From Rufibacter sp. LB8 (GTDB lineage: Bacteria; Bacteroidota; Bacteroidia; Cytophagales; Hymenobacteraceae), in contig NZ_JADALJ010000001.1 of NCBI RefSeq assembly GCF_014876185.1, positions 682,001-746,000 of the forward strand: DNA of 64,000 nt, in the 5' to 3' direction. Each line of letters starts with the position of its first letter. The stretch's first letter is position 1. This document shows, piece after piece, positions 36,181-44,615 of the stretch. The translations under genes were made by a program, and so were the position numbers. The notes below the pieces were generated by a model. The model was given only the letters and a program-made list of their open reading frames with translations, searched no databases and was not told where the DNA came from.

Positions 36181-36300
36181 TCAATCAAACAGCAGCTTGG
36201 CGCCCCCGGCGAAGATGAAAATCCAGATCAGGCCTTTGATCAGGAAGAACAAAAAGCCAGCTACGCCAATTCGTTTTAAGTATTTTCGCCAGTTTTCCAT
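36181..36300 (-). CDS. Conserved-looking 39-residue membrane microprotein
   Basis: Short ORF starting MENWRKYLKRIGVAGFLFFL and ending AGGAKLLFD. A basic N-terminus (K, R, K, K, R) is followed by one strong membrane helix, a positive-inside single-pass pattern. The composition strongly suggests a real microprotein, and I recall similar short MxxWxxxLxRIGVAGFLFFLIKGLxW proteins in Bacteroidota, without an assigned function. It lies downstream of the MmcQ-like gene on the same strand. Confidence 0.7.
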   Translation of the reverse strand: MENWRKYLKRIGVAGFLFFLIKGLIWIFIFAGGAKLLFD

Positions 36301-36341
36301 GGGTGACAAAGATACGCAGTGACCGCCAATCTTTTATTCAA

Positions 36342-36387
36342 ATTCCGTTTTCGGGCTCATTTTCAGAAACAAGCCCGAAAACGGAAC
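36342..36387. repeat. Intergenic palindrome, copy 11
   Basis: ATTCCGTTTTCGGGCTC...AAGCCCGAAAACGGAAC; one G-T type mismatch near the loop. Downstream of the MmcQ/YjbR gene. Confidence 0.93.
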
Positions 36388-36446
36388 CGCTGAAATTTCA
36401 AAATCGTCAAGTAGGCTTTATTTATAAAAGGTGAGATGGCGCTATT

Positions 36447-36794
36447 CTACACCAGACCAGCAGCCAGTTTCGCTTTTTTGGTAAGCTTGGCACTGATGAG
36501 ATAGTAGGAGTCTGCCATGAGTTGCTCTAACTGCGGCACCAGAAAGCGGTCAGGTTCCTGCACCAGCACCCATTTGTACCTGGCCAGGTAAGGAGCCGGC
36601 ACCATGCCCGCCTGTTCGGTGAGCACGGTAAAATTTTCATCGGTCACTTTCACTGAGAAGGTGAGGGGCGCCTCCAGGCTGGCTACGCAGAACATCTTAC
36701 TGCCTACCATAAAACAGAGGTCGTGGCCCCATTTTATTTCCTCGGTCACGCAGGGCATGGCTAAACAGAAACTTCTAAGCTGGTCTAAGGTCAT
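36447..36794 (-). CDS. MmcQ/YjbR family protein
   Basis: A 115-residue cytoplasmic protein with the family pattern: N-terminal LRSFCLAMPCVTEEIKWGHD, KMFCVASLEAPLTFSVKV, then APYLARYKWVLV and a final ADSYYLISAKLTKK. The CyaY-like/double wing fold has been suggested to bind DNA (YjbR), but its role is not known. Full length. Confidence 0.88.
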   Translation of the reverse strand: MTLDQLRSFCLAMPCVTEEIKWGHDLCFMVGSKMFCVASLEAPLTFSVKVTDENFTVLTEQAGMVPAPYLARYKWVLVQEPDRFLVPQLEQLMADSYYLISAKLTKKAKLAAGLV

Positions 36795-36874
36795 AAGGCG
36801 CGGTAAAGTCTAAGGCAAAAGTAAGAAACAAACCTATCAACCTTTCCAATTGAAAAAACCACCGGTTGTATTGT

Positions 36875-37702
36875 TTAGGTTCTTAGGCTGGTGCCGCAGT
36901 TGCTGCAGAAGTTGGCGGCCTGTACATGGGCCTGGCCACAGTTCACGCAGGTATTGTCTTTGGTTTGCAGGCTGGCGTCATGGGCCAGGCTGGTCTTGGA
37001 AAGCTCCACGGTGACAATGCCCGTAGGGACGGCAATGATGGCGTAGCCCATGAGCATGATCACCGAGGAAATGACCTGCCCCAGCGCCGTGCTGGGTGTA
37101 ATGTCTCCGTAGCCCACAGTGGTGATGGTGACAATGGCCCAGTAAATGCTCTTCGGGATGCTGGTGAACCCGTTCTGGCCGCCTTCCACCACGTAAATAA
37201 TAGTCCCGAAGATGAGCACCAGAATGCAGACGGTTAAGATGAAGACCAGAATTTTGTGCATGCTGGCCGCCAACGCTTTTTTCAGCATTTGGGCGTTGTG
37301 GATGTAGGCCGTGAGTTTGAGAATTCTGAAAACCCGCAGCAACCGCAGAATTCTGATAGTAACCAGGTAATGGTAGCCGGGCACCAGCCAGATCAGGTAC
37401 GTAGGCAGCACCGACAGCAAATCTATGAGACCGTAAAAACTGAAAAGGTACACCAGCGGCCGCGGATGGCTGTAAATCCGGAGGATGTATTCTATGGTGA
37501 AACAGATGGTGAAAAACCATTCGGCCACCAGAAACAGGTCATGGTATTTGTTGTTCAGCTCTGCCACGCTCTCCAGGGTGACCGTGAGCACAGAGGCCAT
37601 GATGGTCCACAGCAACACCACGTCAAAGGCCCGGCCGGCCTTGGTGTTGGTGCCATGAATGATGATGTAAATATGCTTCCGGAGTCTGCTGCGCATGTGC
37701 AT
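36875..37702 (-). CDS. Voltage-gated-type ion channel with a C-terminal zinc ribbon
   Basis: A 275-residue six-helix cation channel. S1-S4 voltage sensor with a regular Arg series in IRILRLLRVFRILKL; pore with the potassium-type selectivity filter TTVGYGD (about residue 198). After S6 a short linker leads to a small zinc ribbon, CVNCGQ...NFCSNCG, at the C-terminus (about 252-270). The appended ribbon is unusual for simple Kv-type prokaryotic channels and could act as a cytoplasmic sensor or assembly domain (inference). Single gene. Confidence 0.88.
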   Translation of the reverse strand: MHMRSRLRKHIYIIIHGTNTKAGRAFDVVLLWTIMASVLTVTLESVAELNNKYHDLFLVAEWFFTICFTIEYILRIYSHPRPLVYLFSFYGLIDLLSVLPTYLIWLVPGYHYLVTIRILRLLRVFRILKLTAYIHNAQMLKKALAASMHKILVFILTVCILVLIFGTIIYVVEGGQNGFTSIPKSIYWAIVTITTVGYGDITPSTALGQVISSVIMLMGYAIIAVPTGIVTVELSKTSLAHDASLQTKDNTCVNCGQAHVQAANFCSNCGTSLRT

Positions 37703-37949
37703 TTTTCCTATTGGGGATCTGTAAATATAAGTACCAAAGGAAACTAATTCTGGCCAGGTCGCCTTGAATTTATTCTGGGAGCCCGTCTTTATGAGGAGCG
37801 TTTTGGGTCCATACTATTTAAAAAAATTTAAAATATAGTTGATTTCCCCAAACCCTATTGGTATTTTGCAAACAAAACCTGGCAGCTGTTCACAATTTTT
37901 GTGGGCTTCTTTTTCGGTTGCCTTCCATTCTTTTCTTACCTACGCTAAC

Positions 37950-40013
37950 ATGAAACACAAATTACTGCTTTTCCTTCTTCTGGTTTTGTTTTCCCTAGCA
38001 GGACCAAAAACCCATGCGCAAACCCAGTACAACCGTGAGTTCAGGGGCATTTGGGTGGCCACCGTGGACAACCTGGACTGGCCTTCGCGCGGGGCATCTG
38101 CTGAAAGCCAGAAAACCGCCTTGCGTAATATTCTGGACAGAATCAAAGAAGCTAATCTGAACGTGGTGTTTTTTCAGGTTCGCACAGAGACTGATGCTTT
38201 CTATAAATCCAGCTATGAGCCTTGGTCCAGGTTTTTAACAGGGGTTCAAGGCAAAGACCCGGGGTATGACCCTTTGGCCTATGCCATTGAGGAAGCTCAC
38301 AAAAGAGGTCTGGAACTGCACGCCTGGTTAAACCCATACCGTGTAAATTACTCTACGTCTGCCTCCATTGTCTACGCAGAAAACCATATCTCCAAAACAA
38401 GACCAGAGTGGATTATTGACATCAACGGCAAAAAAATCCTGAACCCGGGCTTGCCTGAAGTTCGCGCCTATGTGGCCGATGTGGTACAAGAGGTGGTGGA
38501 CAATTATGACATTGACGGTATTCACTTTGATGATTATTTCTATCAGTACCCACCAGACCAAATTTCTAACCAAGACCAAGCTACTTATGCTTTGTACGGC
38601 GGCGGCAGAAGCATTGGCGACTGGCGTAGACACAACATCAATGAGTCAATGCGGATCATTAGTGAAGGCATAAAAGCGAGCAAGCCTACCGTACGGTTCG
38701 GTATCAGCCCTTTTGGTATCTGGAAAAATGGCACGCCAGCAGGTATTACAGGCATGGACGCCTATAACGTAATTTATGCAGATCCTTTGCAGTGGATGCA
38801 AGCCGGCACTGTAGATTATATCACACCGCAATTGTATTGGCGTATTGGCGGAGCGCAAGACTTCAGGAAACTATTAGAATGGTGGGCAGACCAGGCATTT
38901 TCCCGCGGAAAACATTTATACACAGGGCACATTTTAAATACAACTAACTACACTTCTACCCAGGTTCCTGATCAGATTGCTATTACCAGAGAACAACGCG
39001 CTAAGAATTCCTTGGGTAGTGTACATTTTAGGTCTTCTCTATTAGTGAACAACACCCTCAGCACCTTCACCAATTTCAAGAATAGTGTATACCGTTTGCC
39101 GGCCATTCCGCCCACCATGGAATGGTTGCCTGAAGATGCCCCTGAAGCACCGCAGACCGTGACTGCCGTTAAAAACGGCAACGGTTCATACACCTTCACC
39201 TGGAGCCGCGCTGCGAACAACCAACACGCCTTCAAACGCTACGTATTGCACAGCCTCAACGCTCCGCTTACCGGCGACCCAGACAACCTGCCAGATGGTA
39301 CTATCAGGGCCCTGCTAGGCACCGAGAGCATCACCATTCCGGCCGCTAACATTCCCATGGGTATAACTTATTGGGCCGTGACCGAACTGAGCACCAGCAA
39401 CCACCAAAGCCCGCTGAGCAACGTGTTTACCCTGGAGAAACTGGCCCCGGCCCCAGTGGTGACCTCACCAGCCCTGGTTGAGTCTGTATCCTCTAACCCA
39501 AGTGTACGGTTTGAGTGGCAAATTCCGGCCAACGCTGAAGGTTTCCAGTACCAGTTTGCCAGAGACGCGCAGTTCACCGACATGGTAGAGACTTCTGATG
39601 CTTTGGCCGCCACCGTTAACGTGAAAGAATTTACCGGCTTGCAGGCTCCCAATCCTTATTTCTTTAGAGTTCGGGTGAAGATAGCCAACGCCTGGTCTGA
39701 GTGGTCTACGGTGTACCGCTACGTGGTGGACCCGCTGGGCATTGCTGACATGCTGGATGTGAACCAGTTGAAAGTATACCCCAACCCGTCTGAAGGCCCC
39801 GTGTTTGTGGACATCAGCCTGAAGAAAAGAGCCGAGGTACAGATTGACTTGGTTTCCACAGACGGCCAGACCAAAATGAAAACCATCAGCAAGAAATACA
39901 ACGCCGGTGACCACACAGTGAAGCTGAACCGCAACAAGCTGGCCCCGGGCGTGTATCTGTTAATTATTTTGGTGGATGGGGAACGTACCGTGCAACGGGT
40001 AATTCTCCTGTAA
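37950..40013 (+). CDS. Secreted GHL10/DUF187 glycosidase-like protein with T9SS sorting domain
   Basis: A 687-residue exported protein. ATG at 37950 gives the signal peptide MKHKLLLFLLLVLFSLAGPK, cleaved near THAQ. Residues about 25-345 form a GHL10 (DUF187) TIM-barrel: start REFRGIWVATVDNLDWPS, then FFQVRTETDAFYKS and VDNYDIDGIHFDDYFY (acidic active-site strand). Relatives (YngK) act on cell-wall-type glycans. Two fibronectin III-like domains (about 370-480, 485-595) follow, and a C-terminal type A T9SS domain (LKVYPNPSEGPVFVDI... to VQRVILL) for export by the type IX system. Activity is inferred. Confidence 0.9.
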   Translation: MKHKLLLFLLLVLFSLAGPKTHAQTQYNREFRGIWVATVDNLDWPSRGASAESQKTALRNILDRIKEANLNVVFFQVRTETDAFYKSSYEPWSRFLTGVQGKDPGYDPLAYAIEEAHKRGLELHAWLNPYRVNYSTSASIVYAENHISKTRPEWIIDINGKKILNPGLPEVRAYVADVVQEVVDNYDIDGIHFDDYFYQYPPDQISNQDQATYALYGGGRSIGDWRRHNINESMRIISEGIKASKPTVRFGISPFGIWKNGTPAGITGMDAYNVIYADPLQWMQAGTVDYITPQLYWRIGGAQDFRKLLEWWADQAFSRGKHLYTGHILNTTNYTSTQVPDQIAITREQRAKNSLGSVHFRSSLLVNNTLSTFTNFKNSVYRLPAIPPTMEWLPEDAPEAPQTVTAVKNGNGSYTFTWSRAANNQHAFKRYVLHSLNAPLTGDPDNLPDGTIRALLGTESITIPAANIPMGITYWAVTELSTSNHQSPLSNVFTLEKLAPAPVVTSPALVESVSSNPSVRFEWQIPANAEGFQYQFARDAQFTDMVETSDALAATVNVKEFTGLQAPNPYFFRVRVKIANAWSEWSTVYRYVVDPLGIADMLDVNQLKVYPNPSEGPVFVDISLKKRAEVQIDLVSTDGQTKMKTISKKYNAGDHTVKLNRNKLAPGVYLLIILVDGERTVQRVILL

Positions 40014-40046
40014 GCAGCAGATTAGTTTTCGCCTTTAATAAAAGCA

Positions 40047-40090
40047 TCCCGTTTTGGGGCTCATTTCTGAAAATGAGCCTCAAAACGGGA
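40047..40090. repeat. Intergenic palindrome, copy 12
   Basis: TCCCGTTTTGGGGCTC...GAGCCTCAAAACGGGA; differs from the consensus at the same place on both arms (one G-T wobble). Between convergent genes. Confidence 0.93.
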
Positions 40091-40124
40091 AGCTTGTTTT
40101 GGGTGTAATTGGATTTGCTTTTAA

Positions 40125-41147
40125 CTAAGCAGAATAAGTGGCAATGGCCTCTTCAATGACTGTGATCATGGCAGGGGTGAGATCCAGGTGCGTGACCAGC
40201 CTCACTTGTTGTGGCCCGAAGGAAGTGCCCAGAATGCCTTTGCTGCTCAGGTAAGCCAGGTAGGCGTCAATGGGCACCTCAGGGCTCAAGGTAAAGATCA
40301 CGATGTTGGTTTCCACGGGCATGACGTTTGTCACGTACGGCGCTTGCGCTAAGGCTTTTCCCAGCCTTGCCGCGTTGTCATGGTCTTCCTGCAGGCGCGT
40401 GATGTTGTGCTGCAGCGCATAGAGGCCAGCCGCAGCCAGATAACCCGCCTGCCGCCAGCCGCCACCCAATACCTTTCGTACCCGCTTGGCTTGTTCAATC
40501 AGTGGTTTTGGCCCCAGTAGGAGAGACCCGATGGGCGCACCCAAGCCTTTGGACAGGCAGACAGAAATGGTGTCAAAGTAAGTGCCGTATTCGCGGGCGT
40601 CCTCGCCGGAGGCCACCAGGGCATTGAATACGCGGGCGCCGTCTAAGTGCAGGGCAATGCCATGGCGTTTGCAGACGGCAGATATTTCCGCAATCTGGGG
40701 CAAGGTATAATAAGAGCCACCACCTTTGTTGCAGGTATTCTCTAATGACACCAACCGCGTGACCGGGAAATGAATGTTGTCTGGGTTGATGGCGCTTTCC
40801 ACCTGTTGGGCCGTTATCTTGCCGCGCACGCCTTCCACCAGCTGCACAGAAGCCGCCGAGTTAAACGCAATGCCACCGCCTTCATACACGTAAATATGGC
40901 TGGTGCGCTCGCAGATAACCTCAGAGAGCGGCTGGGTGTGCAGCTTGATGGCAATCTGGTTGGTCATAGTGCCCGAAGGGCAAAACAAGCCGGCTTCCAT
41001 GCCAAACAAGCTGGTCCCATACTGCTGCAGTTCAAGCACGGTGGGGTCTTCACTGTACACGTCATCGCCCACAGGTGCCTGAAACATAGCCTGTAACATG
41101 GCCGGGGTGGGTTTGGTAACGGTATCTGAACGAAGGTCAATGGTCAT
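40125..41147 (-). CDS. ltaE: Low-specificity L-threonine aldolase
   Basis: A 340-residue PLP enzyme splitting L-threonine/allo-threonine to glycine and acetaldehyde. Signature start IDLRSDTVTKPTPAMLQAM, PLP phosphate region GLFCPSGTMTNQIAI, Asp/Arg in LHLDGARVFNALVA, and the Schiff-base Lys in VCLSKGLGAPIGSLLLG. Full length. Divergent from the small basic protein gene at 41229. Confidence 0.93.
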   Translation of the reverse strand: MTIDLRSDTVTKPTPAMLQAMFQAPVGDDVYSEDPTVLELQQYGTSLFGMEAGLFCPSGTMTNQIAIKLHTQPLSEVICERTSHIYVYEGGGIAFNSAASVQLVEGVRGKITAQQVESAINPDNIHFPVTRLVSLENTCNKGGGSYYTLPQIAEISAVCKRHGIALHLDGARVFNALVASGEDAREYGTYFDTISVCLSKGLGAPIGSLLLGPKPLIEQAKRVRKVLGGGWRQAGYLAAAGLYALQHNITRLQEDHDNAARLGKALAQAPYVTNVMPVETNIVIFTLSPEVPIDAYLAYLSSKGILGTSFGPQQVRLVTHLDLTPAMITVIEEAIATYSA

Positions 41148-41173
41148 GATGTCTATATTTCTTGAGGAAACTA

Positions 41174-41204
41174 TTGAGAATGTAAAATTAATGACTTACT
41201 TTTG
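41174..41204 (+). promoter_or_regulatory. Predicted Bacteroidota promoter of the small basic protein gene
   Basis: TTG (41174-41176), 20-base spacer, TACTTTTG (41197-41204), matching TAnnTTTG. It precedes the ATG at 41229 by about 25 bases. Confidence 0.6.
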
Positions 41205-41228
41205 CGATTCAATTTTAAATATTGACCG

Positions 41229-41405
41229 ATGGCAGTTACAAGATTAAAAAGAAAAGACCGTAAGAATAAGGCGAGACAAAACAACAAGCAGCGCATCATC
41301 AAGCAGCTGTTGATGGTTCCTGTAATTAAGAACGTTGATATTGAGGAATTGAAGTCCCGCTTTACCAACGCCCCAGCCGCCACCACTGCGGTTGCTGCTG
41401 AGTAA
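41229..41405 (+). CDS. Small highly basic protein, 58 aa
   Basis: Short ORF starting MAVTRLKRKDRKNKARQNNK, then QRIIKQLLMVPVIKNVDIEE, and ending in an Ala-rich tail. Three features support it: a good promoter box just upstream, a perfect intrinsic terminator just downstream, and host-like codon use. The N-terminal 25 residues are mostly Lys/Arg/Asn/Gln, suggesting nucleic acid or ribosome binding (inference). I recall similar short MAVTRLKRKDRKN proteins in Bacteroidota but no named family. Confidence 0.78.
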   Translation: MAVTRLKRKDRKNKARQNNKQRIIKQLLMVPVIKNVDIEELKSRFTNAPAATTAVAAE

Positions 41406-41482
41406 TCTCGCGTTTTTACGTTCGCCTGCTGCCTTAGGTAAAACTATATAGCAACGCGATTACTTCAATCCAAAGAGTTAGG

Positions 41483-41512
41483 AAGTGTAACCCCCGTGGT
41501 TACACTTTTTTT
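41483..41512 (+). terminator. Intrinsic terminator of the small basic protein gene
   Basis: AAGTGTAACC/GGTTACACTT stem with a CCCGT loop and seven T; ends in the stop codon of the convergent phosphoesterase gene. Confidence 0.92.
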
Positions 41513-42008
41513 ATGCCCGCTTGCCCAGCTCAATGGCCTGCAGCTGTGACACCTTGCCCTGCTCCACTTTGAACCGCATCATGGTGCGCACCTGGTGGAA
41601 GCCATGCTTGCCCGCCGCGCCCGGGTTCAGGTGAAGCAAATTACCATGTTTGGGATCTGTCATCACCTTCAGAATATGTGAGTGGCCACAGATAAACAAG
41701 CCCGGTGGGTTTTCTTTGATCATGGCCCTGACTTCGGGTGCGTATTTGCCAGGGTAGCCGCCAATATGGGTCATCAGTACATCCAGGCCTTCACAGGTAA
41801 ACCGCAGGTTCTTGGGGTGCAAATCCCGCACATCAGGCCCGTCAATGTTGCCGTACACGCCCCGCAGCGGCGCCACCTGGGCCAATCGCTCAGAAACCGC
41901 TGCCACGCCAAAATCGCCCGCGTGCCAAATCTCGTCACAGCCTTCCAGATGCGCCAGAATTCTATCGTCTAAGTACCCGTGCGTGTCTGAGAGCAAACCA
42001 ACCTTCAT
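41511..42008 (-). CDS. Metallophosphoesterase, YfcE/MJ0936 family
   Basis: A 165-residue phosphodiesterase. Metal ligands: LLSDTHGYLDD, DEIWHAGDFG, VYGNIDG (in place of GNCD/GNHD), LMTHIGGYPG, and FICGHSHIL followed by LLHLNPGAAG. Family members hydrolyse model phosphodiesters; natural substrate is unclear. Full length, single gene. Confidence 0.9.
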   Translation of the reverse strand: MKVGLLSDTHGYLDDRILAHLEGCDEIWHAGDFGVAAVSERLAQVAPLRGVYGNIDGPDVRDLHPKNLRFTCEGLDVLMTHIGGYPGKYAPEVRAMIKENPPGLFICGHSHILKVMTDPKHGNLLHLNPGAAGKHGFHQVRTMMRFKVEQGKVSQLQAIELGKRA

Positions 42009-42066
42009 TATAATTAAGAATTAAGAATTAGGTATTGGGAAGTACGTGGAAGGCGAGAGAAGGAGT

Positions 42067-42110
42067 TTCCGTTTTCGGGCTCATTTCTGAAAATGAGCCC
42101 GAAAACGGAA
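42067..42110. repeat. Intergenic palindrome, copy 13 (perfect arms)
   Basis: TTCCGTTTTCGGGCTCATTT with an exact mirror; downstream of pyrE, upstream of the phosphoesterase start. Confidence 0.95.
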
Positions 42111-42435
42111 GTCATTTCTGCCGTAGAGACCAGGCAAGCCTTTTCTCCCTCGTTCCCAAAACTTCCCTCAGACCTATTTTTATTTTAAATAGCAGACTCT
42201 TTTCAGTGAAAGAAAACAAATCTGTGCCCTTGTTGTCACCAACAAACCTAAAGACTTAGTCAAAAGATTTTGTGAGTGAGAGTAACCACAAAATCAGCCT
42301 ACAAACTTCTAGAAACCTTTTACTAAACAGGTCAAAAGAATAAGTCAGCGCAATACTAATTCGCCCAAAAAATCCTTTCAGGATGACAAAATTGGTGTCT
42401 CCAGAAATTCCTAATTCCTAATTCTTAATTCCCAA
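42111..42435. other. Intergenic region with short dispersed repeats
   Basis: 325 bases without an ORF. Holds GCCGTAGAGACCAGGCAAG (42120-42138), related to 44564-44593; TTCGCCCAAAAAATCC...GGATGACAAAA (42360-42391), repeated with two changes at 53037-53068; and two runs of AATTCCTAATTCTTAATT-type sequence (42010-42030 and 42407-42437) that face each other across the region. Confidence 0.6.
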
Positions 42436-43074
42436 TTAAACTCCCCACGTTTCAGGGCTTTGGCGCCACTGGCTGAGGGTTTCAATGGCATCTGGGGAGA
42501 TGTAGTTTTGCTGGGCGGCTGTCTGCACCAGGGCGTCATAGTGGCTCAGGCAGACGGTGGGGATGTGGGCTTGCCTGAAATTTTCTTCGGCCTGCGGAAA
42601 ACCGTAGGTGAAAATGGCGGCCATGCCAATGACCTGCCCACCGGCGGCCTGCACGGCTTTGGCGGCTTTGAGCGAGCTTCCACCGGTTGAGATCAGGTCT
42701 TCAATCAGGACAATCTTTTGGCCCGCCTCCAACTTTCCTTCAATCTGGTTGCCCATGCCATGGCTTTTTGGCTCGGGACGTACGTATAAGTACGGAAGGT
42801 CCAGCAAATCTGCCACCAACGCCCCCTGGGCAATACCGGCCGTGGCAACGCCCGCAATGGCTTCCACGTCTGGGAAATGGGTTTTGACGGCCTGGGCCAG
42901 GGCGTTTTTAATAAAAGTTCTGATATGCGGGAAAGACAGCGTGACGCGGTTGTCACAGTAAATAGGGGAATTCCAGCCGGAGCTCCACTTGAACGGTTGC
43001 TCCGGACGGAGACGCACCGCTTGGGTCTCCAAAAGGTAAGCCGCAATCTGGGCGGCGGTTTCTGTATGTGCCAT
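42436..43074 (-). CDS. pyrE: Orotate phosphoribosyltransferase
   Basis: A 212-residue enzyme converting orotate and PRPP to orotidine 5'-phosphate. PRPP-binding motif IVLIEDLISTGGSSLKA (about 120), the catalytic-loop Lys region YVRPEPKSHGMGNQIEG and the start pattern KWSSGWNSPIYCDNR. Cytoplasmic pyrimidine synthesis. Divergent from the Nudix gene. Confidence 0.94.
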   Translation of the reverse strand: MAHTETAAQIAAYLLETQAVRLRPEQPFKWSSGWNSPIYCDNRVTLSFPHIRTFIKNALAQAVKTHFPDVEAIAGVATAGIAQGALVADLLDLPYLYVRPEPKSHGMGNQIEGKLEAGQKIVLIEDLISTGGSSLKAAKAVQAAGGQVIGMAAIFTYGFPQAEENFRQAHIPTVCLSHYDALVQTAAQQNYISPDAIETLSQWRQSPETWGV

Positions 43075-43187
43075 GGGCGAAAATACAGAAAACTACGTTC
43101 TCTTTTCCGCACAAGCCTTGCTTGTAGCATCTGAATTTTCTTTCTTTCTTTGTAGCACGTACGCTCCTTACATTAGCGATCTTCCGC

Positions 43188-43871
43188 ATGAATGTCTTTA
43201 TCAACGATATCCCACTGATTCTCAAGAAAAGCAGTGAAAAGATCTTTAAGCACAAGTATGACCTGGTGCTGGGTAAAGATGACCACTTCACATCCAAAGA
43301 CCTCACCGGCAACGTGCTCTTTAAAGACGCCGATGCCGCTCTGGTGGACCGCCTGGTGCGCCTCATGGAAGTGAAGAAACTCAAGCGCCTGGACTCGCTC
43401 ACCCTGGTCACCGAAAAGAAGAAAAAGCTGATTGAGCACCTCAAAGACCAGTTTAAGATCATTAAAGCCGCGGGTGGGCTGGTGGCGAAAGACGGCAAAA
43501 TTCTCTTGATTCATCGCCTGGGCGTGTGGGATCTGCCCAAAGGAAAACTCAACAAAGACGAAGAAACCCAATTGGGCGCCCTGCGCGAAGTAGAGGAGGA
43601 GTGTAACATCAAAGTGGCCATCACCGGCGAACTTCCCAACACCTGGCATTCCTACGCCTACAAAGGCAAGAAAATCCTGAAGAAGACCAGCTGGTACACC
43701 ATGCAGTGCCTGGACGACAGTCTCATGCGTCCGCAGGCCGAGGAATCTATTGAAGAAGTGCGTTTCATGACCCCCAATGAAGTGCTGGAGGTGTTGCCGG
43801 AGTCGTACGCCTCTATTCAGTTTGTGATTCGGGACTACTTGAACGCAACTCGGAAAGCGGGAAAGGAATAA
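43188..43871 (+). CDS. Nudix hydrolase with N-terminal extension
   Basis: A 227-residue protein. The Nudix box GKLNKDEETQLGALREVEEE fits GX5EX7REUXEE (about residues 124-146). The first ~100 residues form a separate polar domain (FINDIPLILKKSSEKIFKHK; DDHFTSKDLTGNVLFKDADA). The Nudix domain begins at AAGGLVAKDGKILLI. Substrate unknown. Its 3' end overlaps the convergent coaD gene by 59 bases. Confidence 0.9.
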   Translation: MNVFINDIPLILKKSSEKIFKHKYDLVLGKDDHFTSKDLTGNVLFKDADAALVDRLVRLMEVKKLKRLDSLTLVTEKKKKLIEHLKDQFKIIKAAGGLVAKDGKILLIHRLGVWDLPKGKLNKDEETQLGALREVEEECNIKVAITGELPNTWHSYAYKGKKILKKTSWYTMQCLDDSLMRPQAEESIEEVRFMTPNEVLEVLPESYASIQFVIRDYLNATRKAGKE

Positions 43872-44304
43872 AATCCTGCACATTGCCGCCAAACCGGTGA
43901 ATCTCCCTGATAATGCTGGAACTGATGGCCGCCAACTTGGGTGAGGTAATCAAAAAGACCGTCTCCAACTCTGGGTTCACGTGCCGGTTGGCCTGCGCAA
44001 TGGTGTTCTCGTATTCAAAATCTGTGGTGTTGCGTAGCCCGCGCAGCAGAAACTTCGCGCCTACTTCCTTCGCAAAATCAGCGGTCAAGCCTTTGTAGGA
44101 TTGTACTTTGATCTTGTCATTCCCGGCGAAGACCTGCTGAATTATCTCCATCATTTTCTCCACGCCAAACGCCCGGCTCTTGCTACTGTTGTTCCCCAGC
44201 GCAATAATGATTTCGTCAAAAACCTCGGCACCGCGCTGCACCACATCATAATGGCCATTGGTGAACGGGTCAAACGAACCTGGAAAAATTGCGATGCGCT
44301 TCAT
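43813..44304 (-). CDS. coaD: Pantetheine-phosphate adenylyltransferase
   Basis: A 163-residue enzyme of coenzyme A synthesis. ATG at 44304 (MKRIAIFPGSFDPFTNGHYD) places the nucleotidyltransferase motif, with the TNGH form of HxGH, at the N-terminus; 16 upstream in-frame codons are not family-like. Also seen: FLLRGLRNTTDFEYE and AISSSIIREIHRFGG. Length normal. Its C-terminal coding end overlaps the Nudix gene antisense. Confidence 0.93.
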   Translation of the reverse strand: MKRIAIFPGSFDPFTNGHYDVVQRGAEVFDEIIIALGNNSSKSRAFGVEKMMEIIQQVFAGNDKIKVQSYKGLTADFAKEVGAKFLLRGLRNTTDFEYENTIAQANRHVNPELETVFLITSPKLAAISSSIIREIHRFGGNVQDFIPFPLSELRSSSPESQTE

Positions 44305-44440
44305 AGAATGGGAAATGAAAGGTAAACAGCTAGCTTCTGGCGAAGTTGCCAAAAATATTGATACGGCCTACTGGTGGATTGGGGAATAAGAATAATATTC
44401 TGATTCAGGAATTATTTTGGCCCGATGATCTTTTCCCAAT

Positions 44441-44485
44441 TTCCGTTTTTGGCTTCATTTCCAGAAACGGAGCCAAAAACGGGAA
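44441..44485. repeat. Intergenic palindrome, copy 14
   Basis: TTCCGTTTTTGGCTTC...GAGCCAAAAACGGGAA; the TTTTTGGC/GCCAAAAA variant occurs on both arms. Confidence 0.9.
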
Positions 44486-44500
44486 TAAAGCTATTGGCAG

Positions 44501-44593
44501 AGACACTCGCAGGTCTTTCAGACACTCCGAGGTCTTTTGAGTTCAGGTCATCACAACCTCAACTGTAGAGACCAGGCACTGCCTTGTCTCTAA
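44501..44593. repeat. Short tandem and inverted repeats downstream of the DUF2279 gene
   Basis: AGACACTCGCAGGTCTTTC is followed at once by AGACACTCCGAGGTCTTTT (19 bp tandem pair, 44501-44538). Then TGTAGAGACCAGGCACTGCC...TTGTCTCTAAC (44564-44593) forms an imperfect hairpin. No ORF here. Confidence 0.7.
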
Positions 44594-44615
44594 CGCCAAC
44601 CATGAAACGGTGTCT

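Noticed and set aside
41171-41386. Minus-strand 71-codon ORF
   Set aside because: Antisense to the small basic protein gene, which has a promoter and terminator on the plus strand.
42953-43892. Two long minus-strand frames opposite the Nudix gene
   Set aside because: They mirror the Nudix and coaD region; the Nudix box and coaD motifs identify the real frames.
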